Shown piece by piece: positions 54,023 through 61,573 of a stretch of DNA of 64,000 nt. How positions within the stretch are numbered: the stretch's first letter is position 1; the number at the start of each line of letters is the position of its first letter. Source of the stretch: Sinohyriopsis cumingii (lineage: Eukaryota; Mollusca; Bivalvia; Unionida; Unionidae); assembly GCA_028554795.2 (NCBI GenBank), contig JAPYKE020000263.1, positions 1,736,001 to 1,800,000 on the forward strand, given 5' to 3'. The position numbers and the translations under genes were made by a program. Under the pieces are notes generated by a model. That model had not been told where the DNA came from. It saw only the letters and a list, made by a program, of their open reading frames with translations, and did no database searches.

Positions 54023-55336
54023 CTAGTAATCTAGGATGACTTCTCTCAAACTGTTGATTTCTATGGTATTATCGAATTCTGCATACAGGATGACGTTCAC
54101 CGTTTCATCAGGGTCTCGGTCTTTAAACTGAATTTCCACACGAATCTGGCCGGATTTTATAGGGTGGAAATGTCCCTTGTCGCTGCCTTGGTCTGGAGTG
54201 AAATCAAAAGCCCACAAAGCGTAGCCTCCTGCATAATCCTCGTACGTAATACCGTGACTGGTATTGGTTCCTAACTGTCCGGTGGCTTCGTACAAGGACA
54301 AGTACGATCTCAAGTAATTCTTCTTTTTAAAGTCAGGTTCGAAAGGTCGGGTACACAAGGTCTTGCCATCGCGACTGACTTCGATTTTGGACAAGCCAAA
54401 GTGTTGAAAGTAGAAAGGATTTTTTTCGGCAGCTCCGTTGAAGGCTGTATTCTCGACGATACCAACGATCAAACGTTTGGGTAACTGTCCTTGGAACAGA
54501 TGATCTTCGATCATGGATCGCTGTCCCTTGGGAATGGTGAAGGTTTTCACTTCCACGCGTCGTATGGGATACTTGGCGGTCGTTCTGCTCAACGTCTGAC
54601 TGATGTCGTTTCCCACTTTAGGTAACACTTCCACACGGCGTACGTAGAGTCTGGCTTCTAGGATTTTGGATTTGTAACCGTCACTATCAGCCATCAAATG
54701 GAAAGCGGCACTGCTACGATTCAGTCTCAGGCGGACATCCACCCCGTTCAGCAAATACTTTTCTTGCAACCACATGTCCAAATGCAAACGATCCATCAGT
54801 TCTAAACTTGTGTCGGCTCCCGTGATTCTCTTTCTTCGTTCTACAAATCCATCATTGTTGTCTTTCTTTTCATCAGTTTCCAATATTTCAAACTTGGTAG
54901 GTTCGTCAGCTTCCCATACCACACAGGCATTGAGATGAGTGTTCTTGGCATCTATTCCGTACGTCAAGAGATTTTCCAGGTAGGCACGATAAGGGTAAGT
55001 ATCCATGCTGCTACTGACCAGTTTGTTATTCAAGTACAAGTCCACTCCACTGAACAAGGAATGCATGAAATTGTTGACGGGAGCTCTTGCTTCATCGTCT
55101 ATAGCACCTCCAGTCTTATCTAGAATTTTGACTTTCAGGTACAAGTAACTGCTATTCAGATCGATGTAATCTTCGAGCTGTCCTTTGATTTCAAACTCGA
55201 TGGGAGCGGAATCGGTCAGTGAGGAGACGGGGTGAAATTCCACCCACTGGGATTCTTGCATCGTCATCATGGTGGGGGGCATGGCAAACAGGTCCAGTTC
55301 CGTCTTGGAACAAGCGCAAGATTCTCGGTGCATCAT
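54023..55336 (-). CDS. Adintovirus major capsid protein (hexon-like)
   Basis: Intact 437-residue frame starting MMHRESCACSK. Beta-rich, with the conserved Polinton capsid features: WVEFHPVSSLTDSAPIEF near residue 33, YIDLNSSYLYLKVKI near 58, VNNFMHSLFSGVDLYLN near 87, PYRAYLENLLTYG near 115, and the C-terminal FDFTPDQG and VEIQFKDRDPDETVNVILYAEFD. It forms the trimeric double-jelly-roll capsomer of the shell. It is the last gene of the late block, 19 nt after pX, and uses a duplicated AATAAA region downstream. No defect seen. Confidence 0.9.
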   Translation of the reverse strand: MMHRESCACSKTELDLFAMPPTMMTMQESQWVEFHPVSSLTDSAPIEFEIKGQLEDYIDLNSSYLYLKVKILDKTGGAIDDEARAPVNNFMHSLFSGVDLYLNNKLVSSSMDTYPYRAYLENLLTYGIDAKNTHLNACVVWEADEPTKFEILETDEKKDNNDGFVERRKRITGADTSLELMDRLHLDMWLQEKYLLNGVDVRLRLNRSSAAFHLMADSDGYKSKILEARLYVRRVEVLPKVGNDISQTLSRTTAKYPIRRVEVKTFTIPKGQRSMIEDHLFQGQLPKRLIVGIVENTAFNGAAEKNPFYFQHFGLSKIEVSRDGKTLCTRPFEPDFKKKNYLRSYLSLYEATGQLGTNTSHGITYEDYAGGYALWAFDFTPDQGSDKGHFHPIKSGQIRVEIQFKDRDPDETVNVILYAEFDNTIEINSLREVILDY

Positions 55337-55355
55337 TTTTTTTTGGTCTCTTTTC

Positions 55356-55772
55356 TCAATAATCGAAAACGTCTAAGTCTCGAACGGTTCTTCTTTTCTT
55401 GGCCTTTCTAGCTTGAAGTCTGGTGAAAGGGTGTTTTCTTCGTCGTCTCTTTCTGTCTTGTCCTTGCTGAATGCCTGACTCGGTAGCGTGCAGGGCATTT
55501 ATAGGTGTCTCTCGTTGGCCTAAAATGTCTTTGCCCGTTTGCAGCAAGACATTTTTGCCTGCCCTCATGAAGGCTTCTTTAGGGTTTTGTTTGTCGATGA
55601 TGACATTTTGGAGAAATTCTTTGCCTTGCGTCAGTGCCGCATCTTTCAAGGCGTGCAATCCGCGTGTCACCATCGGTTTCAACACTGGGGCCACCGAACG
55701 AAAGGCCGATTTTAACATGTCTCCTAAACCGTGTCCTCGCTGTCGAGCAACCCCTCGGTACACTGGATACAT
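55356..55772 (-). CDS. pX-like basic minor capsid protein
   Basis: Intact, 138 residues. The GHGLGDMLKSAFRSVAPVLKP stretch near residue 14 is an amphipathic segment like that of adenovirus pX/pVI-type proteins and of the Polinton protein at 31000-31434. The C terminus is rich in K/R (RKRRRRKHPF, RKAKKRR), a likely DNA-binding and nuclear-import region. It sits between penton and capsid genes, 7 nt after the penton stop. Confidence 0.8.
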   Translation of the reverse strand: MYPVYRGVARQRGHGLGDMLKSAFRSVAPVLKPMVTRGLHALKDAALTQGKEFLQNVIIDKQNPKEAFMRAGKNVLLQTGKDILGQRETPINALHATESGIQQGQDRKRRRRKHPFTRLQARKAKKRRTVRDLDVFDY

Positions 55773-55779
55773 GACTTAC

Positions 55780-56702
55780 TTACGAGTCGTTAGAGAACCG
55801 TTTTCGAAAATGGAGTTTCACCGTGACTTTTCCTTTGGTGAATGGAATATTTTGTCCCAGATCTCCTTTTATAGCAATGTTGACCGTGTCCAAATACGAC
55901 TTGCTGACCGGCAAATAGTGAGGATGAACAAATTCGCGGTGGACGTGGTAAGTGTTTCCACCTTCCTCGTCAGCGTCCGTGGCAGAATCTACTTTGAAAG
56001 GAATGACACGCAGTAACGGTACGGAGGTGTGTCCCACCACGTTGTACTCCACCACATCGGAATACACAAACATCAGATTCAGTCCTTGGTTCAGTTCTAC
56101 CGGGGCACGAAATAACTTGCTAAAAGACTCGTTGTCGTAAACGATGGGTAATTCGTTTTTCTTGAGCATGGTTTTTCTCATGTCCATGTCTCCGCCCAAC
56201 ATGTCAAAAAATTCAGGACAAAATAAAATGGACATGATTTTACTTCGTTCAAATTCATCAAGAAGCGACGAGCTGCTTTGTGGTACTCCAGGGTGACACT
56301 TTTGTTGACATGCTCCAAAGCTTTCAGAAACAGGACATTAAACCTGGAGGCTATGGTGCTGACCAAATGTTGACCACTAAAATAATAGCCTGGGGGAATG
56401 AACAAGTGATAGGTGGTGTACTTTTGTGTACGGGTTTTCTTGTCATATTTGACATTGCTATCCATCCACTGTTGCATTTGCTCGTCATGAACTTCCACAT
56501 CAAAAAAATTTTGATTGGGAAGGACATTGAGGACTTGGGTCGGGTGAATCATTTCTACTAAAGCCACTTCCCAATGGGCTTCGTGATCTAACGGGATGGC
56601 CTGAGGTAATTTGGCCGTGTAACAGCACAACGTGTTCTTGGGAAACACCTCCATGGAACTGTCACTGGGTAAAGTTAAGTAAAATTGGCTTTGGTGACTC
56701 AT
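55780..56702 (-). pseudogene. Penton (minor capsid) protein, one frameshift
   Basis: The start ATG overlaps the stop of the previous gene (ATGA, 56702-56699). The first part reads FYLTLPSDSSMEVFPKNT, HWEVALVEMIHP and IPPGYYFSGQHLV, the standard opening of Polinton/adintovirus pentons. The frame changes near 56230-56245 and continues to 55780 with LNQGLNLMFVYSDVVEYNVVG, a VPLLRVIPF block and a C-terminal VKLHFRK. The single-jelly-roll pentamers close the capsid vertices. A single indel is the only lesion. Confidence 0.85.
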
Positions 56703-57112
56703 AATTCCAGAGTTATGTGGCTGTCCGAAGGGTTAGTGGACGTCAGAGGCGTGTCTCCGTCTAAAATGGGGTTCTGGTTGTGGTTGAAGTGGTGACTGGC
56801 ACTGGCACTGGACACAAGGTTCCCGTGGTTCCCGTTCGAGGTGAATTTCAGGAAGGGATTAGGAAGCAGGTAACCGATGCAACTGCTCAATAAAATGGTC
56901 CACAATTGTTTGTCTCCTTGTTGCAAACTCAAATTGGCGATGGCTGCCCCGATGACACAATACACCCCGAAGATTTGGCAGAAAAAGACGATTTGCGTTT
57001 TAGGCACACGTTCTCCACACCACACCCACAAAGGTTGTTTTTGTAAATCTTGCACAGAAGAACTAGGTGAAGGAGGAGTGGTCGACGTAGCTGCGTCTCT
57101 GTGAAAAGGCAT
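56699..57112 (-). CDS. Conserved two-TM adintovirus membrane protein
   Basis: From ATG 57112, 137 residues. A P/S-rich N terminus is followed by VPKTQIVFFCQIFGVYCVI and WTILLSSCIGYLLPNPFLK, two hydrophobic segments joined by a short polar loop (NLSLQQGDKQL), then a polar tail. This pattern (FFCQ...Y.VI...NLS...LLSS..GY.LPNP) recurs in many animal Polintons by my recollection; the function is unknown. It overlaps the penton gene by 4 nt. Confidence 0.75.
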   Translation of the reverse strand: MPFHRDAATSTTPPSPSSSVQDLQKQPLWVWCGERVPKTQIVFFCQIFGVYCVIGAAIANLSLQQGDKQLWTILLSSCIGYLLPNPFLKFTSNGNHGNLVSSASASHHFNHNQNPILDGDTPLTSTNPSDSHITLEL

Positions 57113-57127
57113 GATGGTCACTTCTTT

Positions 57128-58218
57128 TTATAGTCGATGACTTGCGATCCAAGAATCAAAACTGGGTGGATATCCTTTCCAACGTACTTTGACTTCTTTG
57201 ACACGTCGTTTGCCCACTTTACGGGTTCTGCGTTCGAGAATGCTTTCGATGTCGTACACGTCGTCTTCTTTTTTGGTGACACGTTGTAACTCGGGCAAAT
57301 AAAACGTTCCTTTGAGCACTTCTCCGTTCATGTCTTCCAATTTATAGACGGCAGGATGACGGCCATGTACTCGTCCAGTGACGCGAAACAATTCGGTCGT
57401 CCAGTTAGGTAAGTAACCTTTGTCGAAAGTGCGTTTGGTTTTGCCAATGCGCACCCAATCTCCTACGGTCAACACTCCACTTTTCTTGGGGACAGCCCTC
57501 GTCGGGGACGTACCAAACAGACGCTCAAACACCAACACTTCGTTGTCGGGAGTCACGTCTTGTGTGGCACGTCCGATGCTTCGATGGTAAGATTGGTTGT
57601 ACGCTTGCACCAGGTGCGGTAAGATGTCGATGTACTTCAGAGTCTGGTGATGCGAAAAATATTTCCACATGCGTTCTTTCAAAGTGCGTTGAAAACGTTC
57701 CACGATGCTGGCTTGGTTTCGGGATTCTCGGTGGTAAAAAAATGAATGTCACGTTTCTTTAATTCTTTTTGGAAAGCTTGGTTCAGAAATTCGGTACCTT
57801 TGTCCGTTTGCCATCGAAGAGGGTGACGACCGCTTTGTTTCAACACTCGTTGCAGGGCTCGCACTAACTCGCTGCTCGATTTGGAAGTCAAGGGTACGAC
57901 CCAGGCAAATTTGGAAAAGACGTCGATGACACAAAACAAATATTTGTAGCCACGATTGTAGCTGGCCAAATGAGAGACATCGGCTAAATCGGCTTGCCAT
58001 TGATGATCGATGCCTTCCACTCGGGTGCGACTTCTGGCAAACTTGCGTCGAATGGGTTTGTGTAAAGTGTAGGTAGCTTGTTCTTGTAACCATCGTTGCA
58101 CTTGAGGTCAACGGAGACTTTTCAGTCGCGTTTTGGTAGTACGATACAATTTTTGAACTCCTGCGTAACCTGCAGGATGGGAGGGATCGTAGTAAATGCT
58201 GGCTAAGACTTTTTCCAT
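57128..58218 (-). pseudogene. Retroviral-type integrase with chromodomain, two lesions
   Basis: ATG 58218 begins the N-terminal domain (SIYYDPSHPAGYAG...KLYR). TGA interrupts at 58110-58108, where CGA is the likely precursor. The core follows with catalytic Asp in HQWQADLADV and Asp in RWQTDKGTEFLN; a frameshift near 57705 separates it from the third residue, Glu in MERFQRTLKERMW. The C-terminal part has an SH3-like segment (VGDWVRIGK, FDKGYLPNWT) and a chromodomain at the end (VYDIESILE, VKVRWKGYPPSFDSW). Chromodomain-tipped integrases are usual in Polintons and may steer insertion to marked chromatin. Confidence 0.9.
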
Positions 58219-58239
58219 TTTTTTGTGTTGGTTGGTGTG

Positions 58240-58851
58240 TTAATAAGACACCCACTCTTGGAGGATGCTACTCTTTTTCTCTTGGGGTATTTTCTTGGAT
58301 TGCAATGCTTTGCGTGTGCGACCGGCAATAGGTGTTGAAGAGGAGGAGGATGTCTGAGCGGGGGATATCGGTTCTTGTTTCACTTCTGTCTTCACTTCTG
58401 TCTTCACTTTCTTTTTCTCTTGTGATGAAGAAGGGGTGGCCATCATCTTTTTAATCCATCCAATTCTGGAGGTAGGTGGTGTTGTTAACTTGCGTACTTT
58501 TTCTGGTGGAGTTTGAAACCCTTCTTCTTCTTCTTCTTTTCCTTTTTCTGTCTTGGTCACTGGTACTGGTACTGGTACTGGTGATGGTGCTGGACTTTTC
58601 ATCAAGGTCTTAAAATCTTTCAGAGTGGGTAGAGCTGTTTCGTCTAAAGCTTTCTGGTGAAAGAGTTGCAGTCGTTGCAAGAGTTGACCGTACTTTTGCG
58701 ATTTTTCTGTTTCGGACAAATCTTGGCGATCCATCAAGGACTGCAATTCGTGTTGTAACTGGGACATCTCGCTCAAATGGGGATTGGGAGGCAAATGCGG
58801 GGTGCGTTTTTCTTGCCACCGATGGTATTCCATCCATCGTTTGTAAGGCAC
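58240..58851 (-). CDS. Unknown adintoviral protein, start unclear
   Basis: The frame opens upstream of 58851 without an ATG; the track of conserved-looking residues starts LALVPYKRWMEYHRW, and GTG (58851) or a lost ATG further up could be the start. N-terminal helical domain (NPHLSEMSQLQHELQSLMD, DLSETEKSQKYGQLLQRL), then low-complexity P/V repeats, E-runs and K/T/S-rich linkers. Similar N-terminal domains occur near the integrase in other animal Polintons by memory; role unknown, perhaps a core or scaffold protein. Confidence 0.6.
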   Translation of the reverse strand: MPYKRWMEYHRWQEKRTPHLPPNPHLSEMSQLQHELQSLMDRQDLSETEKSQKYGQLLQRLQLFHQKALDETALPTLKDFKTLMKSPAPSPVPVPVPVTKTEKGKEEEEEGFQTPPEKVRKLTTPPTSRIGWIKKMMATPSSSQEKKKVKTEVKTEVKQEPISPAQTSSSSSTPIAGRTRKALQSKKIPQEKKSSILQEWVSY

Positions 58852-58924
58852 TAAAGCTAGTTTTCGTCCTTCCGTGGGGTTGTCAGGGGTCGATTCTGAG
58901 ATCTTGGGACTTCCAAGGGCCTTT

Positions 58925-59311
58925 TTATCTTGCTCCCACCAGTCCTCCCAACATGGTTCCCAAGACTCCTTTCAGTATGGGGCCTAACAAGAGAGGCAAA
59001 ATGCCTCCACGTTGGACCAACATCTTCTTTTTTTGACGAATGGGAATTTTCTTTTGAACCATTTGGCGAAGAACGTGACGATGTTTGCCTAAGCATTGTT
59101 TCTGGTGTTTGTACAAAGGGATCGTGCCTTTCAAAACGTTCAAACAACATACGCACACGGTATCGATGACCTCTTTGGAGGCTGTTTGAATGAGTTTTTT
59201 TCGTAGGGGTGGAGAAGCTTTGGACAGGACAGATAACATGTCCCCATGTTTGGCTAAACGTGGTGGCAGTCCTTTCCTTTTCTTTCCTTGGGGTTTTCTG
59301 GAGGGTGACAT
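58925..59311 (-). CDS. Core-type protein with hydrophobic RGG-ILPLLL end
   Basis: ATG 59311 lies 60 nt after a minus-strand TATAAAAAA (59376-59367); 128 residues. A helical domain (LSVLSKASPPLRKKLIQTAS, two or three cysteines CVCCLN) leads to KKKMLVQRGGILPLLLGPIL, a basic-to-glycine-hydrophobic transition, ending in a glycine-rich tail. This is a widespread Polinton protein pattern thought to be membrane-active or DNA-condensing. The first domain is a paralogue of the N-terminal part of the next gene (59371-60318). Confidence 0.7.
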   Translation of the reverse strand: MSPSRKPQGKKRKGLPPRLAKHGDMLSVLSKASPPLRKKLIQTASKEVIDTVCVCCLNVLKGTIPLYKHQKQCLGKHRHVLRQMVQKKIPIRQKKKMLVQRGGILPLLLGPILKGVLGTMLGGLVGAR

Positions 59312-59370
59312 CTTTGAGTCTTCAGGAGCACCAAAAAAACACTGATACCCTACTCGGTCACAGGCCTTTT

Positions 59371-60318
59371 TTATACTGGAACGCGTCGCCACTGATTGTC
59401 TTTACGTCGTATCAGTTTGAGGACAGGCATGACACGTCGTGGAGGGGTACGCAACGGACTAAATCGAGCCAGTTCTTGCTTGGACAAATCCAGTAAACTT
59501 TGTAACATGCCCGATCTTTCATGGACTTTGATTTTGGGAGAAGGTACTTTGTGAGCAGCAGCCACTGCCACTAAATTGGAGGGTCCTGCCACTGGGGAAG
59601 TTCTTTTGGGGGTCATCAACGGAGAAGTTCTTGGTGTGATCAACGTCTCCAAGTACTCTTCAGTTCCTGGTGTCATCAACGGAGAAGTGGACAAACGTGA
59701 GGATGCCGGAGACGCAGTCACTGCCGTGGCAGATCGTGGTTTGCGAGTGTAAGGTTGCATCCTGGCCGAAGTGCCTCTCTTGCGACTAGTTTTCTTCTGT
59801 GGACTTTTCTTTTTCTGGGGATTTTGTCTCTGTTCCTTTTTCTGGGGGCTTCTTTTCTTTTTCCGGGGTGGTGGTGTCTGGTCAGAGGAGGGTCCTGCCA
59901 CTGGAGAAGTTCTCCTTGGGGACCTGGTCTTTTTCTTCTTGGGGCTTCGTTGGACTTTTGTCTTGGGGATAACTTTGGGGGCATTAGGATCCCATCTTAA
60001 GAGAGAGCAAATGATGACCCCTCCTAGAGTACCGCTCCCTCCAGGTTTCAAAATGATTTGTTTTTTGGTCTGAGTGTCGATGCGGGAATCGGCCAGTTGG
60101 ACCAAAGCGACTTTGTTTCGATCAAAAAAGCGTTTGGTTTGATGAGGAATCTGAATGATTCCTTGGAGTAATTGACGTGCCGTCACCGTGAACCATCGTA
60201 AGACTTCTTTGAGACTAGCTTCTAAGACACGTGCTCGTATTTGTGGATTTTTTTCTCGACTGATGCCATACAAGGCACGAATCAATTTGACGGGAAGATG
60301 CGACTGAAGGGACGTCAT
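59371..60318 (-). CDS. Large basic core-like protein, paralogous N-domain
   Basis: ATG 60318; 315 residues, intact. Residues 9-110 (LIRALYGI...FFDRNKVALVQLADSRIDTQTKK, GGSGTLGGVIICSLL) mirror the layout of the 58925-59311 protein: helical domain, basic turn, glycine, hydrophobic end. The remainder is an extremely K/R/S/P/T-rich disordered region (SPKKKK, PPPRKKKRSPQKK) with repeated TSPVAGPS and TSPLMTP phrases, suited to binding packaged DNA like adenovirus core proteins. A TATAAAAA box precedes it near 60360. Function inferred. Confidence 0.7.
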   Translation of the reverse strand: MTSLQSHLPVKLIRALYGISREKNPQIRARVLEASLKEVLRWFTVTARQLLQGIIQIPHQTKRFFDRNKVALVQLADSRIDTQTKKQIILKPGGSGTLGGVIICSLLRWDPNAPKVIPKTKVQRSPKKKKTRSPRRTSPVAGPSSDQTPPPRKKKRSPQKKEQRQNPQKKKSPQKKTSRKRGTSARMQPYTRKPRSATAVTASPASSRLSTSPLMTPGTEEYLETLITPRTSPLMTPKRTSPVAGPSNLVAVAAAHKVPSPKIKVHERSGMLQSLLDLSKQELARFSPLRTPPRRVMPVLKLIRRKDNQWRRVPV

Positions 60319-60374
60319 GTTCACACTGTGTGTGAGACAGACGAAAAGGGTCTGAGGTTTTTATAGATTTTTTT

Positions 60375-61118
60375 TTATGGGGAGTGAAATGAAGTCGAGG
60401 ACGGAGACGTGTACAGGACAGGCCCTCCGTCTTGACACCAGTGGTGAAACAAGTGGGTACGAAATCGCAAATCCTCAGGAGTCGTAGGTTTCAAATCGAC
60501 GAGTAAATAGGCGTGTGGCGTTTGAGTGGCATCGTCGTACGCCTGAGTCAGCCAAGGCGTTCCTAACTGTTTGGCTAAGACTTGCACTTGCGATTTATCT
60601 CGAGGGCTTTTAAACAAGACCACGTAATGCGCATTGAGACTGATGGCGCGATGGGCTTTACTTTGTTGAAACAAATTTTGGGTGATGTAAACGACACTGG
60701 CATTACGGTGATGCCCTTTGCGCGTAAACCACAGTTTAATTTCTTCTTCGTCTTCTCCTAACATGTCGTCGAAAATGACCAAATGGGTTTGACGGGAGTC
60801 AGAGACGATACCGTCGTCTTCTTTAGGAATGCCTTCCACAAACACGATGGAATCGCCTTGACTTTCTCGCAAGAGGCTGTACGCCGATTGCCGCTCTTTG
60901 TAACACCACACGATCCGTTGAGGTGGCCGATCGATCAAATGATGTTTATGTTCGATCAAACGTTTGACGAATTCGGTTTTGCCTGAACCGCTAGGTCCAG
61001 CAATGAGCATGTTAAAGGGATGGCGAAGATACAAAGCCTCCCAACTGGCACGATCTAAGTGTTCGTCGATGACCTTGACAGTAGAGGAAGAGGGAGCAGA
61101 GACAGCAGAGGTAGCCAT
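60375..61118 (-). CDS. FtsK/HerA-type packaging ATPase, intact
   Basis: ATG 61118, 50 nt after TATATAAA (61172-61165); 247 residues. Walker A is LIAGPSGSGKTEFVKRL (about residues 32-48), Walker B HLVIFDDMLGE (about 100-110), then VVYITQNLF (sensor motif), HYVVLFKSPRD. This is the A32-like ATPase that pumps the genome into capsids; the Polinton at 45015 has a broken counterpart. The longer frame upstream (to 61223) is probably leader, because the TATA lies inside it. Confidence 0.9.
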   Translation of the reverse strand: MATSAVSAPSSSTVKVIDEHLDRASWEALYLRHPFNMLIAGPSGSGKTEFVKRLIEHKHHLIDRPPQRIVWCYKERQSAYSLLRESQGDSIVFVEGIPKEDDGIVSDSRQTHLVIFDDMLGEDEEEIKLWFTRKGHHRNASVVYITQNLFQQSKAHRAISLNAHYVVLFKSPRDKSQVQVLAKQLGTPWLTQAYDDATQTPHAYLLVDLKPTTPEDLRFRTHLFHHWCQDGGPVLYTSPSSTSFHSP

Positions 61119-61187
61119 CGTGTGAGAAATGTCACTTGTGACACGAAAACAAACAAGACGAGAGTTTATATACTTTTTCAGAACACG

Positions 61188-61195
61188 TTTATTGA
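61188..61195 (-). terminator. AATAAA poly(A) signal after the membrane-protein gene
   Basis: ATTCAATAAACG on the minus strand lies directly after the stop at 61201 and 16 nt before the TATA box of the next gene. Confidence 0.65.
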
Positions 61196-61200
61196 ATGTT

Positions 61201-61547
61201 TCAAACATGAATACGAAAGACAAAAATACATAAAAGCCAAAGGCTTAAGTACAAGAATAAAAGGCACATGATAACCATGAACGTGGAATAAACACAAGTG
61301 TCTGTACAACATGTTTTGGGTAAAGTTCTAACCAGTTCTATAGTAGGGGGTAAGGTCACACAAGTGTCCTCCCGAAAGGGTCTTTCAGGCCTGTCCACGA
61401 CAGTCCCGTCCTGGGTGACGGGTTCTTCTGGCACCGTCACTAACACGGGTTGAAAAGTAACTTTTTTCCTTGAATAACTCTCGTGCATACTGGGCCACCT
61501 CTTGGGTCCAAGCCAAACCAATCTGGTTTCTTCTTCGTCAACGACAT
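61201..61547 (-). pseudogene. Single-TM small membrane protein, probably frameshifted
   Basis: The only ATG upstream of the main body (61547) is in another frame and begins MSLTKKKPDWFGL; the main body reads LVWLGPKRWPSMHESYSRKK onward, suggesting a frameshift near 61500-61515. The middle is P/V/T-rich with acidic residues and cysteines (KTCCTDTC). The C terminus is a long hydrophobic helix (FMVIMCLLFLYLSLWLLCIF) with a short basic end: a tail-anchored membrane protein. It occupies the place held by the BIR gene in E1. No known family. Confidence 0.55.
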
Positions 61548-61573
61548 GGTAAGTTACTTCAATGAACAATGAA

